Of a DNA stretch of 64,000 nt, positions 7,171 to 15,586 are shown in pieces. The position numbers and the translations under genes were made by a program. The notes under the pieces were generated by a model. It had not been told where the DNA came from. It worked only from the letters and a program-made list of their open reading frames with translations, and did no database searches. Origin of the DNA: Nitrospirota bacterium (lineage in GTDB: Bacteria; Nitrospirota; Nitrospiria; SBBL01; JAADHI01). The stretch spans positions 78,220 to 142,219 of the forward strand of contig JAJDBT010000072.1 in assembly GCA_029261215.1 (NCBI GenBank). Direction: 5' to 3'. Position 1 is the stretch's first letter. Every line of letters starts with the position of its first letter.

Positions 7171-8406
7171 ATGGATAAGATTAAAGGACTTTTTTGTAAA
7201 GAATGTAAGAAACCTTACCCCGCAGAGGCCATTCACGTTTGCGAATTCTGTTTCGGACCGCTTGAAGTGGCTTATAATTACGAGGCCATCCAGAAAAGAA
7301 TCTCAAAAGAGAAGATCATGCAAGGCCCCTTAAGCTTGTGGCGCTATGAAGATTTACTGCCCATTGAAAGCACGCCGACGGTCGGACTCAACACCGGTTT
7401 TACGCCCTTTGTCCATGCCAAAAATCTGGGGGCCAAACTGGGCCTCGACTATCTTTATATTAAAAATGATTCGGTCAACGCACCCACCCTTTCATTTAAG
7501 GATCGTGTGGTCGCCGTCGCGCTCACACGCGCACGCGAATTAGGCTTTGATACCGTCGCCTGCGCATCGACCGGCAATCTCGCAAACTCCGTCTCGGCCA
7601 ATGCGGCCGAAGCCAACTTTAAATGTTTTGTATTCATTCCCGCAGACCTGGAAGCAGGTAAAATTCTGGGAAACCTGATCTACAATCCTCATGTCATCGC
7701 CGTTGAAGGAAACTATGATGACGTCAATCGGCTCTGTAGTGAAATTGCGGGAGAGTACCCTTGGGCCTTTGTGAATATCAATGTGCGTCCCTATTATTCT
7801 GAAGGTTCAAAAACCCTCGCCTTTGAAACAGCAGAAGCTTTGGGCTGGCAGGCGCCAGACCATGTCGTCGTCCCCATTGCCTCAGGTTCTCTCCTCACAA
7901 AGATTCATAAAGGCTTTCATGAATTTGAACGCTTGGGATTGATTCCGACAGTCAACACACAAATTCACGGCGCGCAAGCTGAAGGCTGCTCCCCGGTCGC
8001 CACAGCCTTTAAAAAGAAAAAAGACTTTATTCAACCCGTCAAACCCAATACCATCGCAAAATCCCTGGCGATTGGAAACCCGGCGGACGGATATTACGCC
8101 ATTAAAATCGCAAAAGAAACCGGGGGTTTGATTGAATCAGTCAGTGATCCTGAAATTATTGAGGGCATTAAACTTTTGGCACAGAACGAAGGGATTTTTA
8201 CAGAAACAGCGGGCGGCGTCACTATCGCTGTTTTAAAAAAGCTGAGTCAGCAAGGGGTATTTAAAAAAAATCAATCCGTCGTGGCTTATATCACCGGAAA
8301 TGGCCTCAAAACACAGGAAGCCATCGCGCCAGCCGTCGGAGCACCCTGGCTTATTCAGCCGAATCTCAAAAGTTTTCAACAAACATTAAAAAAGGAACAA
8401 AAATGA
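7171..8406 (+). CDS. thrC: Threonine synthase family protein with N-terminal zinc ribbon
   Basis: A 411-residue fold-type II PLP enzyme from the ATG at 7171; an in-frame start at 7126 would overlap moeB. An N-terminal CxxC/CxxC ribbon (C9, C12, C24, C27) precedes the core. The Schiff-base Lys110 lies in LSFKDR and CASTGNLANS (131-140) is the substrate loop. The family converts O-phosphohomoserine to threonine. The gene overlaps the downstream MoaD-like carrier by four bases (ATGA). That coupling to a sulfur carrier, a NIL-domain protein and an E1 enzyme raises the possibility that this copy makes a sulfur-containing product (such as homocysteine) from a phosphorylated homoserine. That is inference; plain threonine synthase remains the default call. 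Confidence 0.85.
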   Translation: MDKIKGLFCKECKKPYPAEAIHVCEFCFGPLEVAYNYEAIQKRISKEKIMQGPLSLWRYEDLLPIESTPTVGLNTGFTPFVHAKNLGAKLGLDYLYIKNDSVNAPTLSFKDRVVAVALTRARELGFDTVACASTGNLANSVSANAAEANFKCFVFIPADLEAGKILGNLIYNPHVIAVEGNYDDVNRLCSEIAGEYPWAFVNINVRPYYSEGSKTLAFETAEALGWQAPDHVVVPIASGSLLTKIHKGFHEFERLGLIPTVNTQIHGAQAEGCSPVATAFKKKKDFIQPVKPNTIAKSLAIGNPADGYYAIKIAKETGGLIESVSDPEIIEGIKLLAQNEGIFTETAGGVTIAVLKKLSQQGVFKKNQSVVAYITGNGLKTQEAIAPAVGAPWLIQPNLKSFQQTLKKEQK

Positions 8407-8675
8407 TAAAGGTTCGCATACCCACCCCATTAAGAAGACTGACCGAGGGGCAAGGGGAAGTCAACATCGAAGGCGACAGCATTACCGCCCTCATTGACAC
8501 CCTTGAAACCCAATTTCCCGGGATCAAGGAACGTCTCTGTGATGAAGAAGGGGCCGTTCGTCGATTCGTAAATATCTATGTCAATGAAGAAGATATCCGA
8601 TTTCATCAAGGGTTAAACACCCCTGTGAAACAGGGAGACGAAGTATCGATCATTCCAGCGATCGCAGGCGGATAA
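8403..8675 (+). CDS. MoaD/ThiS-like small sulfur-carrier protein
   Basis: A 90-residue ubiquitin-like protein with the MoaD features VRIPTPLRRL at the start, LIDTLETQFPGI, and a C terminus ending IPAIAGG. The free terminal Gly-Gly is what an E1-like enzyme adenylates. The same sequence class is found as MoaD, but no moaE or other molybdopterin genes are present. It is translationally coupled to the threonine synthase gene, so it more likely feeds sulfur to an amino-acid pathway. The likely activating partner is the moeB copy at 8966. Confidence 0.85.
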   Translation: MIKVRIPTPLRRLTEGQGEVNIEGDSITALIDTLETQFPGIKERLCDEEGAVRRFVNIYVNEEDIRFHQGLNTPVKQGDEVSIIPAIAGG

Positions 8676-8702
8676 TCACCCAACAAGAAAAAGGAGCCTG
8701 AA

Positions 8703-8942
8703 ATGGCAAATTTAAAAGTACGCATCACCTTTCCCGAAGATAAAATCCGGGAGCCGATCATTTACAATACGGGCAAGAATTACAAAGTGATCACCAACAT
8801 TCGACGTGCTGATGTTACAGAAAAAAACGGCTGGGTCGATCTTGAATTGGTCGGAGAAATGGACGAAATCGAACGCGCCGTCGAAGGCATGAAAACAGCC
8901 GGAGTTAAGGTTGCTCCCATAGAAAAAAATATTATTGAATAA
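8703..8942 (+). CDS. NIL-domain protein
   Basis: A 79-residue stand-alone NIL domain (MANLKVRITFPEDKIREPII at the start, GWVDLELVGEMDEIERA in the middle). NIL domains occur at the C terminus of methionine ABC-transporter ATPases (MetN) and, fused to ferredoxin domains, in homocysteine-forming systems. Here it lacks cysteines, so no iron-sulfur cluster is expected. Its position between the MoaD-like carrier and the second MoeB suggests a ligand-binding or partner-docking part of a sulfur amino-acid pathway. The ATG follows AAAAAGGAG. Confidence 0.8.
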   Translation: MANLKVRITFPEDKIREPIIYNTGKNYKVITNIRRADVTEKNGWVDLELVGEMDEIERAVEGMKTAGVKVAPIEKNIIE

Positions 8943-8965
8943 AAATTAAGGATGTTGTCATTCGC

Positions 8966-9817
8966 ATGGCCTTCACAGACGAACAACTACAGAGATATAG
9001 CCGACAGATTCTTTTAAAAGAAGTCGGCGGCAAGGGACAGAAAAAAATAGCCGATGCTAGGGTTTTTCTCATCGGAGCCGGAGGCTTGGGCTCTCCCTCT
9101 GCACTTTACCTCGCCTCTGCGGGGGTTGGAACCTTGGGCATTATTGATGACGATGTGGTCGATCTTTCCAACCTGCAACGGCAGGTGTTACACAGCACAA
9201 AAACCATCAATCACCCAAAGGTAGACTCGGCGGAAGCGACGATTTCAAAAATGAATCCCGACGTGAAAGTCATCAAACATGTGGGACGACTGAATGCCAG
9301 CAATATTCTCGACATCATTAAAGATTACGATTATATTCTCGACGGCTCGGATAATTTCCCGACACGATTTCTCGTGAACGATGCGGCATTTTTCCTCAAA
9401 AAGACTTTAATCTCTGGCAGTATCTTCCGTTTTGAAGGGCAGCTCACAACCTTAAAACCCCACTTCACGGACGAAGGCCCCGTACCGTGTTATCGATGCC
9501 TTTATCCCGAACCACCGCCTCCCGGCTTGGTGCCGAGCTGTCAGGAAGCCGGTGTCTTGGGCGTATTGGCCGGAACCATCGGCATACTACAAGCGGCAGA
9601 AGCCTTGAAAGAAATTCTCGGCATTGGCGAATCTCTCGCCGGGCGCCTGCTCATTTACGATGCACTGGATATGTCTTTTCGGAGGGTCAAAGTTCCCAAG
9701 AATCCAAACTGTCTACTCTGTGGACCCAGCCCGACGATCAAGGAACTGCTTGATTACGAAATCTCCTGTACCTTGCCTCCGCCAGGATCCAACACAAACA
9801 ACACCCCTTCTGCGTGA
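8966..9817 (+). CDS. moeB: E1-like adenylyltransferase MoeB/ThiF family, copy 2
   Basis: A 283-residue paralogue of the gene at 6336 with the same plan: GAGGLGS near 37-43, DLSNLQRQ 66-73, zinc cysteines C175/C178 and C249/C252, Cys192 in PSCQEAGVLG. It carries a five-residue insertion before the first zinc pair and a Pro-rich PEPPPPGLVP loop in place of the shorter loop of copy 1. There is no rhodanese domain. Following the MoaD-like and NIL genes, it most likely activates that carrier. Two intact E1 copies beside two distinct carriers imply dedicated pairs. A low-complexity tail ends the protein. Confidence 0.88.
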   Translation: MAFTDEQLQRYSRQILLKEVGGKGQKKIADARVFLIGAGGLGSPSALYLASAGVGTLGIIDDDVVDLSNLQRQVLHSTKTINHPKVDSAEATISKMNPDVKVIKHVGRLNASNILDIIKDYDYILDGSDNFPTRFLVNDAAFFLKKTLISGSIFRFEGQLTTLKPHFTDEGPVPCYRCLYPEPPPPGLVPSCQEAGVLGVLAGTIGILQAAEALKEILGIGESLAGRLLIYDALDMSFRRVKVPKNPNCLLCGPSPTIKELLDYEISCTLPPPGSNTNNTPSA

Positions 9818-9869
9818 TCTCTCAATACTTGATTGATTTAAACCAAATACCTTACACTTTCCTCTTCTT

Positions 9870-10688
9870 ATGAATAAGGCCTTAAAAATAATTCTTCTGG
9901 TATTTCCCCTTCTTATCTTTGGAACAGGATGCACCATGGAAAAAAGTTTCATCTATTACCCCGAAAAAAAGATGATTGCCACGCCTGAGCAAGCCGGTCT
10001 TCCCTTTGAAGATCTCTATCTCCTCACGGAAGACGGAATCAAAATCAACGCCTGGTTTGTCCCTTATAAAGGTAGTGACCGGGGACTGCTTTGGTTTCAT
10101 GGCAATGCGGGCAACATCAGCCACCGGGTCGATTTAATCCAGCGCCTGCATCATGAACTGAAGGTCAACATCTTCATCATCGATTACAGGGGATATGGAA
10201 AAAGCGAAGGGGAACAATCTGAAGAAGGGATCACAAAAGATGCCCGTGCGGCATATGACACCCTGCTTTCGCGAAAAGAGATTAATCCCAGACAAATCTT
10301 TATCTTTGGGCGATCACTGGGTTCGGCCGTCGCGGTTCAACTCGCAACAGAGAGTCAGGCTGCGGGGCTCATACTGGAAGCGCCCTTTACATCTATACGA
10401 GAAATGGTTCAGGTGACAGCGCCCTGGTTTCCTTTCAAAGAGCGGCTCAAAACCCAGTATAATTCCCTCAATAAAATTAAACAGGTGCATATGCCCCTGC
10501 TCATCATGCATGGAGATCAGGATAAAATCATCCCGTTTGAACAAGGACAACGGCTCTTTGAAGCCGCAAATAGTCCAAAAACATTTCATATGATTTCAGG
10601 TGCAGACCACAACAATTCCTATATCGTCGGCGGACACGCCTATTTTGAGGCCATCGCCCAATTTATAGAGAACATTCCTTTAAAATAA
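9870..10688 (+). CDS. Alpha/beta-hydrolase lipoprotein (BEM46/ABHD-like)
   Basis: A 272-residue serine hydrolase with a lipoprotein signal ending FGTGC (Cys21). The oxyanion region HGNAGN is at 78-83, the nucleophile elbow GRSLGS centres on Ser149, the acid is probably Asp218 in HGDQDK, and the base His247 in GADHNN. All triad positions are intact. It would act at the periplasmic side of the inner or outer membrane; the substrate is unknown. The family includes many uncharacterised esterase-like proteins. It lies ~50 bases after the sulfur cluster on the same strand without an obvious functional link. Confidence 0.85.
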   Translation: MNKALKIILLVFPLLIFGTGCTMEKSFIYYPEKKMIATPEQAGLPFEDLYLLTEDGIKINAWFVPYKGSDRGLLWFHGNAGNISHRVDLIQRLHHELKVNIFIIDYRGYGKSEGEQSEEGITKDARAAYDTLLSRKEINPRQIFIFGRSLGSAVAVQLATESQAAGLILEAPFTSIREMVQVTAPWFPFKERLKTQYNSLNKIKQVHMPLLIMHGDQDKIIPFEQGQRLFEAANSPKTFHMISGADHNNSYIVGGHAYFEAIAQFIENIPLK

Positions 10689-10825
10689 TCTCGTTTTTTC
10701 CAGAAATAAAGTCAGTCATAATTCTCACGCTGGCATGAACCTAAAAACGGCTTTATCAAGCCGCTAAAGCTCTATTTTCATCGCCCTCATCCAAAGTCCT
10801 TTTCCAATAAAACAGTCGTGTTCAC

Positions 10826-10853
10826 TTCAGTTTCAAGTCAATACGACCGATAA
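10826..10853 (+). promoter_or_regulatory. Sigma28 (FliA)-type promoter candidate for the GGDEF-EAL gene
   Basis: TTCAGTTT at 10826-10833 (6/8 to TAAAGTTT), 12 bases, then ACCGATAA at 10846-10853 (7/8 to GCCGATAA). The same 12-base spacing is seen at fliC (35444), flgM (53810) and the phnD operon (59828) in this window, which strengthens the call. The gene begins ~110 bases downstream. Confidence 0.55.
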
Positions 10854-10967
10854 AACAAAGAGAGACCGGAAAAAGCAGTAAAGTTGGATCATAGGATGAC
10901 AAGACATCAAACAAGAGGCACCCATTATTTTAATAATGTTCATCATGTATTTTGGATAAATCAATAA

Positions 10968-13478
10968 ATGGACGAACTGCAAACAGCAGAAGTCGTCCTT
11001 CTGGTCGACGACGATCCGATACTGCGAAAAATCATCAAAGGCTCACTTAAGAAGTCTGGCTTTGATATTGTCGAGGCGGTCAACGGGAAAGAAGCCATCG
11101 CGGTTTTCAATGAAAAACATCCAGACATCGTGCTCCTTGATGTCGAAATGCCAATTATGGACGGCTTTCTCACCTGCGAAACCATTCGAAATCTTCCAAA
11201 TGGACAATATATCCCGCTGGTCATGGCCACAGGCCTTGATGCCGATGACGCGGTAAATCGTGCTTATGAAGTCGGGGCAACAGATTTCATTACAAAACCT
11301 TTCAATTTAGCGCTCTTGTCTCATCGTTTGCGTTACATTCTACGTTCGGCACGACTGCTTAAGGATCTCAACGAAAGCAAAACCCGTTTAGCCACGGCTC
11401 AACGAATTGCTCAAATGGGAAACTGGGACTGGCATCTCAAAAACAATGCTTTTCACTGTTCAGAAGAACTTTGCAAGATCTTTGGAGAAACGCCTGAAAA
11501 ACTGCCTAAAACCTACGACGCCTTCCTTGAGCTGATTCATCCCGATGATTGTCCAGAGGTTAAGCACAATATTCAGAGCGCCTTAAAAGAAAAAATATCC
11601 TGTAACATGGAATACCGTCTCTCCCTCAAAAATGGAATCACCCGGATCGTGCACAACCAGGCTGAGATCACATTGGACTCACACGGAAATGTAAGTCGAA
11701 TGTTTGGCATGATTCAGGACATTACCGAACGTAAACAGGCCGAACAACGTGAAGCAAGGTTAGGACGTATTCTTAATGCCTCAAGCAATGAGCTGCTGGT
11801 CTTTAGAGCAGATACATTCCGCATTGTGGAAGCAAACAAGGGTGCCCGGCAAAACCTGGGATACCACATGGAAGAGCTTCGGGAATTAAATATCTTCAAT
11901 TTAATGCCCGAATTGACAGCTGAATATTTCGATTCATTGATTCAACCGTTACAAAATAAAAACAAGGATCAAATCACGATAGAATCCTCCCATCGTCGAA
12001 AAGATGGATCCCGCTACCCTGCAGAACTACGATTACAGCTGGTTCAAACCGAGACGCCTCCTGTTTTTTTTGCCGTCGTTCAGGATATCAGCGAGCGAAA
12101 AAAGGCCGATGAAAAAATCAGGAATCTGGCTTATTACGATCCTTTGACACATTTACCCAATCGCGGGTTATTTCAGGAATATCTTAACCAGGCCATTCAA
12201 GGTGCCAAACGCAATCATAAAAATGTCGCGACACTCTTTATTGACCTCGATCGCTTCAAAAAAATAAATGACACATTGGGACACAGTGTGGGAGATCAGC
12301 TCTTAAAAGAGGTTGGCAACCGTTTAAAATCATGTATCCGCGCCAGCGATAACATTTCTTGTCTGGGAGAGAAAGCGGCTTCAGGCGTCGTTTCACGTTT
12401 TGGGGGGGATGAATTTTTAATTCTGTTGTCCGATATGAATAAAGCCGAGAGTGCATCGGTCGTTTCAAAACGTATTCTTTTAGCTTTTAATGTGCCATTT
12501 GAGACACATAATCATGACTTTCGCATTACGCCCAGCATTGGGATCTCGGTTTATCCTGAAGATGGCGAGGATGCGGAATCACTGATCAAAAACGCGGATA
12601 CGGCAATGTATCACGCGAAAGCAAAAGGACGAAACAATTTTCAATTTTACACCAATTCAATGAATGTCAAGTCATTGGAAAAGCTGAACCTCGAGGCCGA
12701 CCTAAGAAAAGCCCTGGAGAAAAATCAACTGATACTGCACTACCAACCTCAAGTTGACATTCAAACTGGGAAAATTGTCGGTACGGAGGCACTCCTGAGG
12801 TGGAAACATCCAGATCAGGGCATGATCCCGCCCAATGAATTTATTCCTCTGGCTGAAGAAACAGGCCTGATTCTCCCTATTGGAGATTGGGTTTTTTCTA
12901 CCGCTTGTGCGCAGCAAAAAATGTGGAGTGATCTGGGATTTGACGCAATTCAGGTCTCGATCAACCTTTCCTTTCATCAACTGCGACAGCATACATTTAT
13001 TCAAACCATCCACGACATTTTAAATACCACAAAGCCCAATCCTGAAAGACTGGAACTGGAACTCACGGAAAGCGTGATCATGCAGAATGCAGAAGAAACC
13101 ATCCGATTGCTCAACAACATCAAAGAGATGGGCATCAAACTTTCTGTAGATGATTTTGGCACAGGATATTCTTCACTGAGTTATCTGAAACGCTTCCCCA
13201 TCGATACCTTAAAGATTGATCGTTCATTTGTCCGGGACATCGTCTCCGACCCCGATGACGCCGCCATCGTCAAGGCCATCATTGCAATGGCAAACAGCTT
13301 GAATCTCAAAGTAATCGCAGAAGGGGTGGAAACAGCACAACAACTGGAATTTCTACGCCAACATGGATGTCATGAGATGCAAGGATATTATTTCAGCGAA
13401 CCGCTGACCGCAGAAGCACTGACGCAACTGCTGACCCGGGAAAAAGACGACTCAAAACACTTGAATGAACCTACTTAA
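10968..13478 (+). CDS. Response regulator with PAS-PAS-GGDEF-EAL: c-di-GMP turnover protein
   Basis: An 836-residue cytoplasmic protein. Domains in order are a receiver (1-~125, phospho-acceptor Asp58, conserved Lys110), two PAS domains (~145-255 and ~265-378), GGDEF (~385-565, motif at 479-483) and EAL (~575-830, E607AL and DDFGTG at 728-733). Both catalytic motifs look intact, so it may be bifunctional or one domain may regulate the other. An RxxD-like I-site (RASD, 458-461) is displaced from the GGDEF motif by an extra ~12-residue loop. No cognate histidine kinase is adjacent. A sigma28-type promoter upstream suggests co-expression with late flagellar genes. The 3' end overlaps the convergent anmK by eight bases. 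Confidence 0.92.
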   Translation: MDELQTAEVVLLVDDDPILRKIIKGSLKKSGFDIVEAVNGKEAIAVFNEKHPDIVLLDVEMPIMDGFLTCETIRNLPNGQYIPLVMATGLDADDAVNRAYEVGATDFITKPFNLALLSHRLRYILRSARLLKDLNESKTRLATAQRIAQMGNWDWHLKNNAFHCSEELCKIFGETPEKLPKTYDAFLELIHPDDCPEVKHNIQSALKEKISCNMEYRLSLKNGITRIVHNQAEITLDSHGNVSRMFGMIQDITERKQAEQREARLGRILNASSNELLVFRADTFRIVEANKGARQNLGYHMEELRELNIFNLMPELTAEYFDSLIQPLQNKNKDQITIESSHRRKDGSRYPAELRLQLVQTETPPVFFAVVQDISERKKADEKIRNLAYYDPLTHLPNRGLFQEYLNQAIQGAKRNHKNVATLFIDLDRFKKINDTLGHSVGDQLLKEVGNRLKSCIRASDNISCLGEKAASGVVSRFGGDEFLILLSDMNKAESASVVSKRILLAFNVPFETHNHDFRITPSIGISVYPEDGEDAESLIKNADTAMYHAKAKGRNNFQFYTNSMNVKSLEKLNLEADLRKALEKNQLILHYQPQVDIQTGKIVGTEALLRWKHPDQGMIPPNEFIPLAEETGLILPIGDWVFSTACAQQKMWSDLGFDAIQVSINLSFHQLRQHTFIQTIHDILNTTKPNPERLELELTESVIMQNAEETIRLLNNIKEMGIKLSVDDFGTGYSSLSYLKRFPIDTLKIDRSFVRDIVSDPDDAAIVKAIIAMANSLNLKVIAEGVETAQQLEFLRQHGCHEMQGYYFSEPLTAEALTQLLTREKDDSKHLNEPT

Positions 13479-14637
13479 ATCTCCCCGGAACAATCTTTCC
13501 TAAAATCACCGGATACCGGGCTCCGGTAACAGAAGGAATATTCGTCTCGCGCCTAAACCAGGTCTGATACGCCAACACGGCAAAAGTCATGGCCTCAATC
13601 GCTCTTGAATCAAGACCCAGCTTTTCGTAAGTAAAGACCGGAATCGGTGCCATTACGTCCCTCAAAAACGTCATCAGCACAGGGTTCTGTACCCCGCCGC
13701 CTCCGACAACAATCTCATCCAAAGGCCCATCTTTAAGGAGAAAACGACTCAAGTTCATTTCAATCGCGCCCGCCGTAAATGCCGTGACGGTTGCAATCAA
13801 GTCGTCCCTTGACAGACCCAGAACCCGCTGTTGATTCAAAAGATCATCTACCATTTTGGCACCAAACATCTCTCGTCCGGTACTTTTAGGGGGACGCTTT
13901 TTAAAAAAGGGATGCCGCAGGAGCTGAGCATAATACTCAGCATGGACCTTCCCTCGTGCCGCCATCGCACCATTTTGATCAAAACGTTTTCGCGAATGGG
14001 TCAACCGGGTCACCAATGCATCAATCAGCATATTTGCCGGGCCCATATCAAAGGCAAGGGTGTCTTCAAGGCTTCCGCCGGCTCGCAGGTAAGTAACATT
14101 ACTGATGCCGCCCAAATTAATCACGGCGCGAGATGTCTTCCGGCTTTTTAAAAGATGGTAATGAAGATAAGGCGTCAGAGGTGCTCCCTCTCCCCCGGCA
14201 GCCATGTCACGTGGTCTAAAATCTGCGATTGTGGTAATCCCAGTCCGCTCCGCGATCACAGAAGGCTCTCCAATCTGAAGTGTTGAAGTGATCCGTTTTT
14301 TTCCGTGGCGAACAGGGTTTGGCAAGTGCTGAACAGTCTGCCCATGTGAGCCAATTAAACTGACATCACGGAGGTCGATTTTTGATTCATCGGCCAAACG
14401 CATCACCGCATCTGAAAAATATTCACCAATCAAAAAATTAAGATGACAAATCCGTTCGATCGAAACAGGATGACCTGAGGCCACCTGAATCAGTTCTTTT
14501 TGCAGGGAAAGGGGATAGGGATAAATATTAAAGGCCTCTAATTTAAACTGCAGCTTACGAACCCCGCCCCGAATATCAAGCAAAGCCGCATCCACGCCAT
14601 CTGCGGAGGTTCCAGACATTAGACCAATGACTTTCAT
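13471..14637 (-). CDS. anmK: Anhydro-N-acetylmuramic acid kinase
   Basis: A 388-residue sugar kinase starting MKVIGLMSGTSADGVDAAL, the signature N terminus of AnmK. GSHGQTVQHLPNP, the family INLGGISNVTYL segment and VVGGGGVQNP are also present. It phosphorylates and opens 1,6-anhydro-MurNAc to MurNAc-6-phosphate during recycling of cell-wall muropeptides. The ATG at 14637 is chosen over a TTG at 14673 because the family starts exactly there, although no strong ribosome-binding site is visible. No murQ is in the window. Confidence 0.92.
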   Translation of the reverse strand: MKVIGLMSGTSADGVDAALLDIRGGVRKLQFKLEAFNIYPYPLSLQKELIQVASGHPVSIERICHLNFLIGEYFSDAVMRLADESKIDLRDVSLIGSHGQTVQHLPNPVRHGKKRITSTLQIGEPSVIAERTGITTIADFRPRDMAAGGEGAPLTPYLHYHLLKSRKTSRAVINLGGISNVTYLRAGGSLEDTLAFDMGPANMLIDALVTRLTHSRKRFDQNGAMAARGKVHAEYYAQLLRHPFFKKRPPKSTGREMFGAKMVDDLLNQQRVLGLSRDDLIATVTAFTAGAIEMNLSRFLLKDGPLDEIVVGGGGVQNPVLMTFLRDVMAPIPVFTYEKLGLDSRAIEAMTFAVLAYQTWFRRETNIPSVTGARYPVILGKIVPGRFK

Positions 14638-14790
14638 GCAAGCGAGGCTATAGAAAATGGAGACGAAGGTCAAGCCGGATTCAAAATTCTTGACAATTTC
14701 CGGGGAACCGGCATAATGAGCCCTTAGAAATCTGCGCGAAATCGAGAGTTAAGGAATCTGCAATGCCATCAAAACGGACGGAACACGACC

Positions 14791-15492
14791 ATGGTTGAAT
14801 TGGAAGAAAAACGCGGATGGATTGATCGTTTTTTCAAAGAAACGGGCTCAAGCTATGACGAAGTGGTTCATCGCTTCACCTTCGGCATCGACCGGCGATG
14901 GAAAAAAAAGATCCTCTCAAAGATGTCCTCGCCCAAAAAGGTGCTGGACTTGGCCTGTGGCACCGGCATCCTGACTTTTGGAATTAAAGCACAATACCCG
15001 CAATCACAGATCACAGGGGTAGATATCACTGAAGGATACCTTCAGGTTGCAAGATCAAAGGCGGGAGAAATGAATGTTCAGGATGTGACATTTATTCATT
15101 CCCCTGCGGAAGATTATTTATCGGATGAACGTTATGATGTGATTACTTCATCCTATCTGCCTAAATATGCGGACATCCCGCTTCTAATGGGGCACTTGCG
15201 ACAGATGCTTGCGCCAGGGGGCATTATCATCCTTCACGACTTCACATATCCCACATCAAAGACGCTCCAGATGACCTTTGAGCTTTATTTTAAATGTGCA
15301 CAACCAATTGGAGCCTGGGCCTACCCCGAATGGAAGGACGTCTTGGTTGAACTGCCTGCAGTCATTCGAAACACCGACTGGGTCGCGGAAGTCACACATG
15401 CAATGCGCAACGAAGGACTTTCCGATATAGAAGTCGAATCCCTGACCCTGCAAGGAGCCGCCCTCGTTACGGCAAAAAAGAGTATCGAATAA
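14791..15492 (+). CDS. Class I SAM-dependent methyltransferase (UbiE/UbiG-like)
   Basis: A 233-residue Rossmann-fold methyltransferase. The SAM-binding motif I VLDLACGTG is near 51-59, the acidic GVDITEGYL near 75-83, and LAPGGIIILHDF near 145-156. The overall pattern resembles UbiE/MenG-type quinone C-methyltransferases. Substrate is uncertain. Because 4-hydroxybenzoate-pathway genes occur at the window start, a quinone ring methylation role is possible but not shown by context here (anmK and clpX flank it). It is followed by a strong hairpin terminator. Confidence 0.75.
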   Translation: MVELEEKRGWIDRFFKETGSSYDEVVHRFTFGIDRRWKKKILSKMSSPKKVLDLACGTGILTFGIKAQYPQSQITGVDITEGYLQVARSKAGEMNVQDVTFIHSPAEDYLSDERYDVITSSYLPKYADIPLLMGHLRQMLAPGGIIILHDFTYPTSKTLQMTFELYFKCAQPIGAWAYPEWKDVLVELPAVIRNTDWVAEVTHAMRNEGLSDIEVESLTLQGAALVTAKKSIE

Positions 15493-15510
15493 ATCAGGAT
15501 AAGAGTGTCT

Positions 15511-15555
15511 CAATTAAAAGGCCTGTTTCGTGATACGAAACAGGCCTTTTAATTG
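15511..15555. terminator. Bidirectional Rho-independent terminator
   Basis: A perfect 20-base inverted repeat (15511-15530 with 15536-15555) around a five-base TGATA loop. The stem has a GC core (GGCCTG/CAGGCC) and A-rich/T-rich edges in both directions. It sits between the convergent methyltransferase and clpX genes and can stop both. Confidence 0.9.
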
Positions 15556-15586
15556 AACAAATAGCGATGGTCTTAAGAAGATCAGA

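Noticed and set aside
5176..9817. Interpretation as thiamine or molybdopterin biosynthesis
   Set aside because: No thiG, thiH, thiE, moaA, moaC or moaE is present, whereas cysteine and threonine synthase genes are interleaved and translationally coupled.
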